The notes under the pieces are model-generated. The model made no database searches. It was given only the letters and a program-made list of their open reading frames with translations, and had not been told where the DNA came from. Positions 46,452 to 56,423 of a stretch of 64,000 nucleotides of DNA are shown here, one piece after another. Positions within the stretch are counted from its first letter, which is position 1, and every line of letters begins with the position of its first letter. The position numbers and the translations under genes are program-made. The DNA lies in assembly GCA_947453885.1 (NCBI GenBank), contig CANGIF010000002.1, positions 62,001 through 126,000 of the forward strand, read 5' to 3'. The stretch comes from Flavobacteriaceae bacterium (GTDB lineage: Bacteria > Bacteroidota > Bacteroidia > Flavobacteriales > Flavobacteriaceae).

Positions 46452-46979
46452 CTATTTTTTAGATTTTGATGCTTTTTTTAGAATATCTCCGCCGGGTAAA
46501 TTCATTTTATTGGTTAATGAAGAAATTTCGTTTAGTTCAAAATTTCCGGTTAATGACATAATTACGGTTTCATTATCTTTTCCGTTTCCTTCAATAAACA
46601 TAAAAAGTTCTTTTATTGTGTCAGAAGCACCCGATTTTACATAGATTTTTACATTTCTACCGCTATCGTTTACACGCATTAATTCTTCAAGAGTTGTGGA
46701 TTTTAAGTATTTATCAGTGGTAGCTTTCATATCAGAAGCTATTTTTGTATTTGAACTTACAAATACTTTTAAGTTATCTAGTTTTTTAATTAAACTGAAA
46801 TATTGTTGAGCTTCTTTGTCTTTAGCTTCAATTTTAACTTTACTCATAAGATCAAACATTTTTTTATTTACAATGATAGACGTTACTTGATCTTGCCCAT
46901 CAAATTTATCGAAAATTGATTGTGCAAAAAAGTTATTAGAGGCTAAAAATACTACTAAAAGGATGCCTATTTTTTTCAT
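46452..46979 (-). CDS. DUF4252-like secreted protein
   Basis: Signal peptide MKKIGILLVVFLASNNFFAQ; SIFDKFDGQDQVTSIIVNKKMFDLMSK. Confidence 0.7.
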   Translation of the reverse strand: MKKIGILLVVFLASNNFFAQSIFDKFDGQDQVTSIIVNKKMFDLMSKVKIEAKDKEAQQYFSLIKKLDNLKVFVSSNTKIASDMKATTDKYLKSTTLEELMRVNDSGRNVKIYVKSGASDTIKELFMFIEGNGKDNETVIMSLTGNFELNEISSLTNKMNLPGGDILKKASKSKK

Positions 46980-46997
46980 GATTTCTGTTTTTTGGGA

Positions 46998-47438
46998 TTA
47001 ATTTTTAAATACTAAATTTTTGGATTTTTCAAATTCCGAAAGATAGGCAACGCTTTGAACACCAACATTTACATGATTTGACAACATTTCTAATGCTTTT
47101 TGTGTTTCTTTAAAAGCCATTTCAGGGTTACTGTATGTGCCTAAATCTTTTTGGTTTTGAGTTTGAACATAAAGTACTGTACTACTACCTAAAAGGAACA
47201 CAATTGAGGCTGCAATTGACCATTTAATTTTCTTTGAAAAAAGAGTTGGTAATTTAATTTGGCTTGTAAATTCGGTTCTTTTGGAAGCTTCAAAATGATT
47301 AAAAAGAGGTTGGTATTCTTTCAAATGCTGCGCAACATTTGTTGAACTAAAATATCTTTTCAATTCTTGTTCTTCTAAAAGCGTGGTTTGGACTTCAAAA
47401 TATTTTTCTAAAAGACTTTCGATTCTATTTAATTCCAT
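46998..47438 (-). CDS. Single-TM protein, candidate anti-sigma factor
   Basis: One central TM; start overlaps the sigma factor ORF end by 14 nt. Confidence 0.6.
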   Translation of the reverse strand: MELNRIESLLEKYFEVQTTLLEEQELKRYFSSTNVAQHLKEYQPLFNHFEASKRTEFTSQIKLPTLFSKKIKWSIAASIVFLLGSSTVLYVQTQNQKDLGTYSNPEMAFKETQKALEMLSNHVNVGVQSVAYLSEFEKSKNLVFKN

Positions 47439-47934
47439 GAGTATGGGTTTTTAAACTTGTTTCTCTAATTGTTTTTCTTGCTCTTGACAATGCTACTCTT
47501 ATGGCTGTTTCATTCATGTTAACCATTTTTGCTATTTCTTCAAATTCATATTGCTCAACATCTCGTAATTGAATCAAAATTTGTTGCTGTGCTGGTAATG
47601 TTTTGATTATTTTTTCAACCCAGCTTAAACTGTCTTTGTCTTCAAGTTGTTGTTGCAAACCTGCTGTTCTATCTGTATAGTTACTGTGAACCAATGACAA
47701 ATTTCCTGCTCTTTTTGATTTCAATTGATCCAAACAATAATTTTTAGTCATTGTCATAGCCATTGCTTCAACACTTTTATAAGAGGTTAACTCTTTATTT
47801 TTAAGCCAAAGTTTCACCAAAACTTCTTGAGTAGCATCTTCTGCTTCTTCCATACTTGTTAATAATCGCTTTGCTAGTCTAAAGACTTTGCTTTGAAAGG
47901 GATTAATAAGTTGTATAAATTCAGTTTGGTTCAT
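47425..47934 (-). CDS. ECF-type RNA polymerase sigma factor
   Basis: Sigma region 2 (EEAEDATQEVLVKLWLKN) and region 4 (FEEIAKMVNMNETAIRVALSRARKTIRE). Confidence 0.9.
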   Translation of the reverse strand: MNQTEFIQLINPFQSKVFRLAKRLLTSMEEAEDATQEVLVKLWLKNKELTSYKSVEAMAMTMTKNYCLDQLKSKRAGNLSLVHSNYTDRTAGLQQQLEDKDSLSWVEKIIKTLPAQQQILIQLRDVEQYEFEEIAKMVNMNETAIRVALSRARKTIRETSLKTHTHGIK

Positions 47935-48146
47935 GCTGCATTTGATTGACAAATATAACTTCAAGACGATGCAACTTTTAATTTGTTACAAACATTATTG
48001 TATTAACATTCACAAAATTTGAAAATAATAGGAAACAAGTCCTTGTTATACCAATTGCTATTTTTGACACAACAATAAAAATTGAAGATATAGAAATATT
48101 TTATTTTAATATGTCTATTTCCTTGTATCTAAAAGAGAAAAGTAAT

Positions 48147-48851
48147 CTATTTTTTGGAAAGATTTGAAACAATTGAAAGTACAACATAAAGTAAAATTAC
48201 TAAAGCGAGACCTAAAAATTTCAAAAACAAAAGTAGTAAAACGGCTATTACAAGAAAAACTAGTTGTAATGCATATTTTTGAAAACTAAAATTTTTAATT
48301 TTTAAAGAAAACAATGGGATTTCTGCATTCATGACAATTGCGCTTAAAAAAGTAAATCCTAGTAATACCCAAAAATTAGTAGCAAAAACAAACCATTCAG
48401 GAAGCTCTACTCCTAAATGAAGTAAAGGCAAACTAAGAATAAACAATGTATTGGCAGGAGTTGGTAATCCAATAAAAGAATCAGATTGGCGTGTGTCAAT
48501 ATTGAAATTTGCCAAACGATAACAAGCACCTAAAGTAATGATAAATCCCAAATAAGGTACATATTGACAATGAAAAATAGCATTTTGTTGCAACATTTGA
48601 TACATAACGAATCCTGGTACAACTCCGCTAGTAACCATATCTGCCAAAGAATCTAACTGAACACCTAAAGGGCCTGAAACATTGAACTTTCTAGCAAAAA
48701 AACCATCAAAAAAATCAAAAAAAATTCCAAAAGCTACAAATAAAAAGCCCATTTCAAATTGCTTTTCTGCAACAAAAACTAAAGCAATACAGCCGCAAAA
48801 TAAATTAAGTAACGTGATACTATTAGGAATATGAGCCTTGCTAATCATCAT
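48147..48851 (-). CDS. pssA: CDP-alcohol phosphatidyltransferase (phosphatidylserine synthase-like)
   Basis: FDFFDGFFARKFNVSGPLGVQLDSLADMVTSGVVPG CDP-alcohol motif. Confidence 0.85.
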   Translation of the reverse strand: MMISKAHIPNSITLLNLFCGCIALVFVAEKQFEMGFLFVAFGIFFDFFDGFFARKFNVSGPLGVQLDSLADMVTSGVVPGFVMYQMLQQNAIFHCQYVPYLGFIITLGACYRLANFNIDTRQSDSFIGLPTPANTLFILSLPLLHLGVELPEWFVFATNFWVLLGFTFLSAIVMNAEIPLFSLKIKNFSFQKYALQLVFLVIAVLLLLFLKFLGLALVILLYVVLSIVSNLSKK

Positions 48852-48979
48852 TTTGGATTTTATTTATAAAAGAGTGCAAATTTAGTACAATAAGTTAAAG
48901 ACAAGTACGTTTTTTAAAAGAGATTTCTATGATGCCGTTTAAAAAGCAATTAATTTAAATGTTCCTCAATAAAAATCTA

Positions 48980-48987
48980 TATTTTTG
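48980..48987 (+). promoter_or_regulatory. TATTTTTG -7-like element upstream of the PorV/PorQ-like gene
   Basis: Matches TAnnTTTG 42 nt upstream of the start codon. Confidence 0.4.
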
Positions 48988-49028
48988 ACAAAATTTTCAT
49001 TAAAAAAAAGAAAATACCTATACTTGTT

Positions 49029-50096
49029 TTGAGAAAAATCCTTTTGATAGCAGTTATATTTCACTCATTATTTTCCAATGGACAAACTGTTCGGAAATAT
49101 TCAAATGAATTTATGAATATTGGTGTCGATGCTGCAGCTCTTGGAATGGCAAATGCAGTTACAGCTCATTCATCCGATGTAAATTCAGGTTATTGGAATC
49201 CTGCTGGATTAATTCAATTAGAAGACAAACAAATTGGATTTATGCACGCCAGCTATTTTGCTAATATTGCTCAATACGATTACATTGCATACGCTGCTCC
49301 AATTGACAATAGAAGTGCTTGGGGAATGTCTGCAATTCGGTTTGGTGTTGACAATATATTAAATACTACACAACTTATAGACAGCCAAGGCAACGTAGAT
49401 TACAATCGTATTAGCCTTTTTTCAGCTGCTGATTATGGATTTACTTTCTCATATGCTCGAAAATTACCTTTACAAGGATTTCAATACGGGGTAAATGCAA
49501 AAGTTATTCGGCGAATTATCGGTAATTTTGCCAGTTCCTGGGGTTTTGGATTTGACTTTGGACTTCAATTTGAAAGAAACGATTGGAAATTTGGACTTAT
49601 GCTTCGTGATATTACTACAACTTACAACATCTGGAATATAGATGAACAAGAATACAATACTATAAAGGATGCTATTCCGGGTCAAAATCAGGAATTGCCA
49701 CAAACTACCGAAATTACAGCACCAAAAGCACAACTAGGCATGTCAAAAAAAATTGAATTTCACGACGATTATACTCTTTTAGTTGGAGCAAACCTAAACA
49801 TGCAATTTACCAGAACAAACGCTATTTTGTCTAGCGATGCTGTTAGTATTGAACCAGCTTTGGGACTTGAAGGTGGCTATGCTAGCTTGGTTTTTTTACG
49901 ATTAGGAGTAGGCAATTTTCAAAACGTAGTGCAAATCGATAATACCAAAAAAGTGGGATTTCAACCCAATATGGGATTAGGATTTCAATACAAAGGTGTT
50001 CATGTTGATTATGCTTTGACAAACATTGGAAATCAAGGTGCAGCACTTTACTCTAACATTTTTTCACTTAAAGTGGATTTAGGAATATTCAAATAG
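49029..50096 (+). CDS. PorV/PorQ family outer-membrane protein
   Basis: NIGVDAAALGMANAVTAHSSDVNSGYWNPAGLI. Confidence 0.8.
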   Translation: MRKILLIAVIFHSLFSNGQTVRKYSNEFMNIGVDAAALGMANAVTAHSSDVNSGYWNPAGLIQLEDKQIGFMHASYFANIAQYDYIAYAAPIDNRSAWGMSAIRFGVDNILNTTQLIDSQGNVDYNRISLFSAADYGFTFSYARKLPLQGFQYGVNAKVIRRIIGNFASSWGFGFDFGLQFERNDWKFGLMLRDITTTYNIWNIDEQEYNTIKDAIPGQNQELPQTTEITAPKAQLGMSKKIEFHDDYTLLVGANLNMQFTRTNAILSSDAVSIEPALGLEGGYASLVFLRLGVGNFQNVVQIDNTKKVGFQPNMGLGFQYKGVHVDYALTNIGNQGAALYSNIFSLKVDLGIFK

Positions 50097-50104
50097 CAAA
50101 ATGT

Positions 50105-51220
50105 ATGTTTAAAAAATTACTTTATTGCCTTATTTTAGGAATTATTTTATTGAAATCTAGTGTTTTTGGTCAAAATACTACACTTTCTAATCAATCCAAA
50201 ATAAGTATTATAACATGTGGGAGTGGAAACGAATTGTATTCTATTTATGGACATACTGCAATTAGAGTTCAAGATACTAAAAACAACTTAGACGTAGTTT
50301 TTAATTACGGTACTTTTGATTTTAGAACTGAAAATTTTTACATGAAATTTGTAAAAGGGGATTTGCAATATTTTGTTTCAGCAAGCTCATTTGCTGATTT
50401 TATGTCGGAATATATTTTTGAAAACAGAGAAGTATCTGAACAAAATTTAATCCTTACAACCGAACAAAAACAAAAAATTTATGATGAATTGGTAACTTCT
50501 TTGTTTTCTGATGACAAATTTTATACTTATAAATTTATCGACAAAAACTGTACAACCATGGTTATGGATAAAGTAAACAGTTTGTATGGATCCGCTTTGG
50601 TTAAAAAAAATACAACATCAAATTGTAGTTATCGAGCAGTTTTGTATCCGTATTTAAAAAATCATTTTTTTGAAAATTTAGGTATAAACATAATGTTTGG
50701 ATATAAAACGGATCAATTAGCAACTAAATTATTTTTACCAATTGAATTACTAGAGAGTTTAAAAACAACAAAATTCAAAAAGCAACATATAACAGAACCG
50801 GTAACAATTTTAAACCCAAAATCAAAAAATTCAACTTCTTTTGTATGGTGGAATTCTATTTATGCATTTTGTTTGGTACTACTCCTTTTAAATATTTTTC
50901 AAAAAAAAGTAATAATTATTGCTTATTTTTTCCTTTTTGGTAGTTTAGGTTTGTTTTTGTCTTGGGTAGGCTTTTATTCATTTCATCATGAAATAGCTCA
51001 AAATTATAATGTTTTACTTTTTAATCCTTCTTTATTAGTTTTACTGTTCATGTTGGCATTAAAAAAGCAAAAAGTAGTTCTAAACTTAATCTATTTGAAT
51101 TGGATTTGTTTAGCTATTTACACTGTCTTTCTTTGTAACAAGCCTGATTTTTTAATGATGCTTCCGCTTATAATAACTTCTTCCCTATTTTTAAAAAAAT
51201 TATTGCCCTCTGAAAAATAA
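50105..51220 (+). CDS. DUF4105 family membrane protein (Lnb-type lipoprotein N-acyltransferase candidate)
   Basis: GNELYSIYGHTAIRV...FNYGTFDF and FIDKNCTTMV; N-terminal extracytoplasmic domain followed by C-terminal TM helices. Confidence 0.7.
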   Translation: MFKKLLYCLILGIILLKSSVFGQNTTLSNQSKISIITCGSGNELYSIYGHTAIRVQDTKNNLDVVFNYGTFDFRTENFYMKFVKGDLQYFVSASSFADFMSEYIFENREVSEQNLILTTEQKQKIYDELVTSLFSDDKFYTYKFIDKNCTTMVMDKVNSLYGSALVKKNTTSNCSYRAVLYPYLKNHFFENLGINIMFGYKTDQLATKLFLPIELLESLKTTKFKKQHITEPVTILNPKSKNSTSFVWWNSIYAFCLVLLLLNIFQKKVIIIAYFFLFGSLGLFLSWVGFYSFHHEIAQNYNVLLFNPSLLVLLFMLALKKQKVVLNLIYLNWICLAIYTVFLCNKPDFLMMLPLIITSSLFLKKLLPSEK

Positions 51221-52594
51221 AACCGTACTAAGCGTTTTTATGCAAATGTTGATATCTAAAAATATACTTCGGTGTTTGATGTAATATAAATCGTATTGCA
51301 ATTTAATCAAACTATCTTCAATTGATTCTCCGTAAGAAAAATTTACTTGAGCCCACCCTGTCAAACCCGGTTTTATTACATGTCTGGTTTCGTAAAAGGG
51401 CATTTCTTTTGATATTGCAGCAACAATAATTGGTCGTTCTGGTCGTGGACCAATAACCGCCATTTCTCCTTTTAATACATTAATAAATTGTGGTAACTCA
51501 TCTATTCGTGTTTTTCTTAAAAATTTTCCAAAAGGTGTAATTCTATGATCATTTACAGCTGCAAAAACTGCTTTATCACTTTCAGCATTGACAATCATAG
51601 TGCGAAGTTTTAATATTTTAAAAACGGTTCCATTTTTACCAACACGCTCTTGTGTATAAAACATTGGTCCTTCATTCCAAAGTAAATTGAATATAAATAA
51701 CAATGGTAGCAAACCTAAACCGAGCAATAAACCCAATAACGAAATAGCAATTTCTAACACTTTTACTACTAATAAATAAAGTCTGTTTTGATTGCTTCTG
51801 CTAAAAGGAAAATAACGGTAAAAATCACTTGCTAAATACTGAACTGGAATTCGTTGTGTTATGCTTTCGTAAACATGTGAATATTCTCGAATACTGAAAC
51901 CTTTTTCAAGTAGTTCAATCAATTGGTTATATAAAACAACCGTAATGCTGTTCGTGTTTTGAGTAGCAACAACAATTTCTGAAATTTGATTTTGAGTGAC
52001 AAAATGTTGCAATTGATCTATTGCTATTGATTTTCTAAATTCAGTAAAAGCAACATTTTCTAAATCTGCATTTACTTGAACAACTGCTACTACTTTATAA
52101 TGTGGATCAACAATTTCAAGCCCTAGAATTTGTTCTTTAACATTTTCGCTATCTACAATTAAAACTACTTTTTTTTGAAAACGATGAGAAGCAAAAAGCT
52201 TTAAATACACATAACGCCAAATGAATAATGCAATCAAAATAGCTAAAAAGAAAAACAAAATTTGAATTCGTTTTTTGGGTAAAAGCGGTGTGTAAATTGG
52301 AGTTAACAAATACGTCAAAACTGTAATAGCAACTGTTAAAACAATGCTCTTTATCATTTGACTTTCTGTACTGGCTACTTGAAGATTGTACATTTCAAAT
52401 ATGGTTCCGAAAATCATTAAATACAAACTTAACACAACTGTCCAATAATAATTGGCTGGAGCAATGTAAAAATAATCGAATTTGAAAACAATTCCCACCA
52501 AATATAAAGCCGAAAGCACAGAAAACACATCGAAAATGCGCAACAATACTTTGCGTTCGGAAATTTCAAAATGAATTTTTTTCTTTGAAAGCAC
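51200..52594 (-). CDS. Exopolysaccharide polyprenyl glycosylphosphotransferase (initiating sugar transferase)
   Basis: N-terminal TM bundle; RTRIDELPQFINVLKGEMAVIGPRPERP and GLTGWAQVNFSYG. Confidence 0.92.
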   Translation of the reverse strand: MLSKKKIHFEISERKVLLRIFDVFSVLSALYLVGIVFKFDYFYIAPANYYWTVVLSLYLMIFGTIFEMYNLQVASTESQMIKSIVLTVAITVLTYLLTPIYTPLLPKKRIQILFFFLAILIALFIWRYVYLKLFASHRFQKKVVLIVDSENVKEQILGLEIVDPHYKVVAVVQVNADLENVAFTEFRKSIAIDQLQHFVTQNQISEIVVATQNTNSITVVLYNQLIELLEKGFSIREYSHVYESITQRIPVQYLASDFYRYFPFSRSNQNRLYLLVVKVLEIAISLLGLLLGLGLLPLLFIFNLLWNEGPMFYTQERVGKNGTVFKILKLRTMIVNAESDKAVFAAVNDHRITPFGKFLRKTRIDELPQFINVLKGEMAVIGPRPERPIIVAAISKEMPFYETRHVIKPGLTGWAQVNFSYGESIEDSLIKLQYDLYYIKHRSIFLDINICIKTLSTVLFFRGQ

Positions 52595-52636
52595 AACTAA
52601 ATATATTTAGGCGAAAGTTAAGTAAAATTTTAACAT

Positions 52637-53650
52637 CTACTCGTTAATTAATTGTAACCATTTTGATTTTATTCCATTCCAATCCATATTTTCGACGCTA
52701 TTGCGAGCGTTATGAACTATTTGAATTGTTTTTTCAGGATCAGTAACTATCTTTTCTATGGCCTGAATCATAGCGGTTGCATCATTGTCGTCAACTAAAT
52801 AGGCCGTTTCGTTATTTTCAATTAAATAGGGGATTCCGCCAACATTTGTTGAAATAATGGGCAAACCTAGCGCCATTGCTTCCATAACACTAACGGGAGT
52901 GTTGTCAAAATGGGTAGTATTTAAAAAAATGTCAAAATCTATAGCCTTTTCGGTCCACTCTTTTTTTGATAGTTTACCTGTAAATTGTACCGTTAGCTGT
53001 TCTTGTAATACATAGTCTTTGACTTTTTGTAAAGTTCCGTCAACATCTGGTCCAACCATGCAAAGGATGGCTTCAGGGTAGTTTGCTTTTATTTTTTTAA
53101 AAACATGAACCGCTAAAATAGGATTGTAAATTGCTGCAAAAGCACGAACCCATAACAGTTTAGGACTAAATGATACACGGTCTTTAAACTCATACTTGTC
53201 CAGCTCTAAAACATTGGGTAGGAAACAAACATTCTGGTACCCTTTTTTTTGAAATTCATGAAGCAAATAGCGGGATGGTGCACAATTTATTTTCGCGTGA
53301 TTAAAAAGCAAAGCTGACCATTTTCTACTTTTTTCCAACCGTTGTGGTAAATTACCTCCATGTAAAATAGGAATATAAGGCAGTTTAAAAAAACGAGCCA
53401 TTTGAGAAACTGTAACAGCATACCAAAAATTTGAAGTGCTGTAAACATCAATCAAAATCAAATCAATTGTACTACGGAGTTGAAAAGTTGTTACCATCAT
53501 GTCCAAAAGTCTGCGTACTTTATTGTGTTTTGAAGAAGCATAAAAAACCGTAAACCCTTCTTTTTGAAGTAACGAACCTAAAGTATCAATGGTCGTTTGA
53601 TTGGTAGTTCTACCAGAAAGTTTGTTACCTATGTACAGGATCTTCTTCAT
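52637..53650 (-). CDS. Glycosyltransferase family 4
   Basis: MKKILYIGNKLSGRTTNQTTID start; PVSVMEAMALGLPIISTNVGGIPYLIEN. Confidence 0.87.
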   Translation of the reverse strand: MKKILYIGNKLSGRTTNQTTIDTLGSLLQKEGFTVFYASSKHNKVRRLLDMMVTTFQLRSTIDLILIDVYSTSNFWYAVTVSQMARFFKLPYIPILHGGNLPQRLEKSRKWSALLFNHAKINCAPSRYLLHEFQKKGYQNVCFLPNVLELDKYEFKDRVSFSPKLLWVRAFAAIYNPILAVHVFKKIKANYPEAILCMVGPDVDGTLQKVKDYVLQEQLTVQFTGKLSKKEWTEKAIDFDIFLNTTHFDNTPVSVMEAMALGLPIISTNVGGIPYLIENNETAYLVDDNDATAMIQAIEKIVTDPEKTIQIVHNARNSVENMDWNGIKSKWLQLINE

Positions 53651-54983
53651 TGAAATCGATTTTAAGTAAAGCCAAAGCATAAATAAACGAGGGCGCAGCC
53701 GTTCGCATGGCGGCATGGTTTATAGTAAGCAACCAAAAAATAAAAAACGAAAGCAAATACAATTGGTTGGGATTTTGAATAGAATACAACAAAGGTGTCA
53801 GTATCAAAATTAATAATGCGGCAATTCCAAATGCACCATGCTCGGCCAACATTCTCGTTATTTCATCGTGAGAAGCCATGTGCTCGCCATAAAGTTCCTC
53901 TCTTATCTCCGCCCCTTTTGCTACGCCAACTCCAAAGATGGGATTTTCTAAAAACATGGTCATTTCGCTTTTTGCCAATTCTTCTCTACCCGTAAATGTA
54001 TCGCTTTTTTTCCTTCCTAAAGCATCTTCGTTGGCATATCTCTTATTGATTAAACCGCCTGTTTGTAAAGAGGAATACATCCAAACTCCAGAGGCCAACA
54101 CAAAAAACAATCCCGTTAAAAAAACCATTTTAAGTCGGTTTTGACCTTGACTGTTCCAAAAAACGGTGGCTATAAAAATCAAAACCATTAGAAATCCAGT
54201 CAACATACCTCCTCTAGAAAAGGTGATTAAACCCCTGTAGGCTATGAAAACGGATACTAAACTATAAACCAAAATAGTTAGCTTATTTTTTCCGTCAACT
54301 ATAATTTTGGAAAAGAAAATAAACATACCCAATCCAAAAATGGTTGCCACTTGATTGGGGCCGAAACCTCCAGATAAATCCGAATTTGAGCCCGTGTTTT
54401 TAAGCACATCACTTATTTTTTCGGTGTAAAAAGTAACGTAAACCGCACAGGAAATTATGGGAAGTCCTAAAAACAACAATGCTTTATTAAAAATAGAAAA
54501 GGGTACTTTCCTGTTGTATGTATAAATTGTTGCAATTGCTAAACTTACGGGACCTGAAATGTTAAAAGCGATTGTTTTTCTAATATCGGTGGTACTGTTT
54601 AAGGTTTCGGTTGCCAAAAGTATTCCCGGAATTAAAAGCAAAATAAAAATCCAATAACTTATTGATTTTTTTGAAAAACTATGGTACAACATGCCAATTA
54701 CGGAAAACAATATAAGCTCGTATTTTGCAAATTCATAAAACAAAATACCTTTTGTCATCCGTATCAATACTTCGCTACCAACAATATAGGCACAGGCTAT
54801 TAGTGCCACATTGTTTTTATTTTGGTTTTTAAGTATGTAAATTAAACAAGTAATAAACGTTAAATAGGTATAGCCAATGGACAAAAAAGGAAACCATAAC
54901 AACAGCAAGCCCAACAGTATGTGCAACAAAATTAGCAGTAAAAAAGAAATGTTTTTTTTAATCATTTGTTTTACAACTACCAA
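53625..54983 (-). CDS. O-antigen ligase/polymerase family membrane protein
   Basis: Polytopic; GFGPNQVATIFGLG, FTGREELAKSEMTMFLENPIFGVGVAKG, HDEITRMLAEHGAFGI. Confidence 0.88.
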   Translation of the reverse strand: MVVVKQMIKKNISFLLLILLHILLGLLLLWFPFLSIGYTYLTFITCLIYILKNQNKNNVALIACAYIVGSEVLIRMTKGILFYEFAKYELILFSVIGMLYHSFSKKSISYWIFILLLIPGILLATETLNSTTDIRKTIAFNISGPVSLAIATIYTYNRKVPFSIFNKALLFLGLPIISCAVYVTFYTEKISDVLKNTGSNSDLSGGFGPNQVATIFGLGMFIFFSKIIVDGKNKLTILVYSLVSVFIAYRGLITFSRGGMLTGFLMVLIFIATVFWNSQGQNRLKMVFLTGLFFVLASGVWMYSSLQTGGLINKRYANEDALGRKKSDTFTGREELAKSEMTMFLENPIFGVGVAKGAEIREELYGEHMASHDEITRMLAEHGAFGIAALLILILTPLLYSIQNPNQLYLLSFFIFWLLTINHAAMRTAAPSFIYALALLKIDFNEEDPVHR

Positions 54984-54984
54984 A

Positions 54985-56376
54985 CTAGTCGATACAAAGT
55001 TTTTGAATTTGTTTGTAATCTTGGTTGCTCACTGTTAGATAATAAACACCTTTTGAAAAAGTAGCCGTGGCAATGGTTACATTGTTTTGGGCTGAGTAGG
55101 ATTGAGAAAAAACAGTTTTACCCAAACCATCCGAAATACTAACCTGAAAAGGGCTAGGAGTTTCGGTAAAAGTTAAAGTGATTTGGTCTTTGGCAGGATT
55201 AGGAAACACCACCACAGAAGCTTTGTCTACAAACGGAGTATCTGTTAAAGAAACAGGACATTCAATAGCTGTCGGCACATATTCATCAAAACTTGTTCCG
55301 TCGCCCAATGCTCCATTGCCATTGTAACCCCAAGCCCAAAGACTACCGTCTGTTTTCAATGCAAGTGTATGCCATAAACCTGCACTTACACTTTGCCAAT
55401 TGGTAGCAGTACCTATTGTTGTAGGTACATTTTTATTTACAGTTGTACCATCTCCTAATTGTCCAAAATTATTTAATCCACAAGCCCAAAGCGTACTATC
55501 TGTTTTCAGTGCTAATGTATGAGCATTATTTGATATAACACTATGCCAATTGGTAGCTATTCCTATTTGTGTTGGCACATTTCTAACTATGTTCGTTCCA
55601 TCACCTAATTGCCCAAAATCATTAGATCCCCAACTCCAAAAAGAGTTATTTGTTTTTATAGCAATTGAATGAACGCTTCCCGCACTTATACTTTGCCAGT
55701 TCGTAGCAGTTCCTATTTGTGTGGGTACATGTTTATCTATTGTTGTGCCGTCTCCTAATTGTCCATAATTATTTGATCCCCATGACCAAAGAGTGCCGTC
55801 GGTTTTTATAGCTAAATTATGAGAATATCCAGAAGTTATACTTTGCCAATTAGTAGCTGTTCCTATTTGTGTGGGTACATTTTTATTTGTCGTTGTTCCA
55901 TCGCCTAAATTCCCGTATGAATTATCTCCCCAAGCCCAAAGTGTTCCGTCAGTTTTTATAGCAACTGAGAAATTTTCTCCAGTACGTATACTTTTCCAAT
56001 TGGTAGCTGTACCAATTTGTGAAGGAAATAATTTGTATATAGTCGTTCCATTTCCTAATTGACCATATTGATTTTTACCCCATGCCCAAAGGGTGCCGTC
56101 TGATTTTATAGCAACTGAATGACCGCTTCCTGCACTTATACTTTGCCAATTTGTAGCAGTACCTATTTGTGTGGGCACATTTTTATTTGTCGTTGTTCCA
56201 TCGCCTAAATTCCCATTTGAATTATCTCCCCAAGCCCAAAGAGTGCCATCGGCTTTTATGGCTATTGAATAATCAAAACCTGCGGCAATTTTTGTAAAAC
56301 ATTGCGCTGAGAGTGCATGGTTGGTTAGTAGTAAAAAGAATAAAGCAATTGTTTTGAGGTAGTGTAGTGTTTTCAT
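54985..56376 (-). CDS. RCC1-repeat (7-bladed beta-propeller) protein with T9SS type A sorting domain
   Basis: Seven WAWGxNxxGxLGDGT repeats (~50 aa) and C-terminal [16 protein letters not shown]...[22 protein letters not shown]. Confidence 0.92.
   Translation of the reverse strand: MKTLHYLKTIALFFLLLTNHALSAQCFTKIAAGFDYSIAIKADGTLWAWGDNSNGNLGDGTTTNKNVPTQIGTATNWQSISAGSGHSVAIKSDGTLWAWGKNQYGQLGNGTTIYKLFPSQIGTATNWKSIRTGENFSVAIKTDGTLWAWGDNSYGNLGDGTTTNKNVPTQIGTATNWQSITSGYSHNLAIKTDGTLWSWGSNNYGQLGDGTTIDKHVPTQIGTATNWQSISAGSVHSIAIKTNNSFWSWGSNDFGQLGDGTNIVRNVPTQIGIATNWHSVISNNAHTLALKTDSTLWACGLNNFGQLGDGTTVNKNVPTTIGTATNWQSVSAGLWHTLALKTDGSLWAWGYNGNGALGDGTSFDEYVPTAIECPVSLTDTPFVDKASVVVFPNPAKDQITLTFTETPSPFQVSISDGLGKTVFSQSYSAQNNVTIATATFSKGVYYLTVSNQDYKQIQKLCID
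55257..56300 (-). repeat. Intragenic ~150-bp tandem repeats encoding RCC1 blades
   Basis: Recurring near-identical DNA such as tttgccaattggtagcagtacctatttgtgtgggtacatttttattt. Confidence 0.8.
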
Positions 56377-56392
56377 AAATTGTTTGTTTTTT

Positions 56393-56423
56393 CCCTTCCC
56401 CAAGCCCTCCCCTTCGGGGAGGG
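56393..56423 (-). promoter_or_regulatory. GC-rich perfect hairpin overlapping a G-quadruplex-like motif upstream of the RCC1 start codon
   Basis: Plus strand CCCTTCCCCAAGCCCTCCCCTTCGGGGAGGG: hairpin CCCTCCCC-TTC-GGGGAGGG (56405-56423) and, on the minus strand, GGGGAGGGCTTGGGGAAGGG (56393-56412). Confidence 0.6.
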
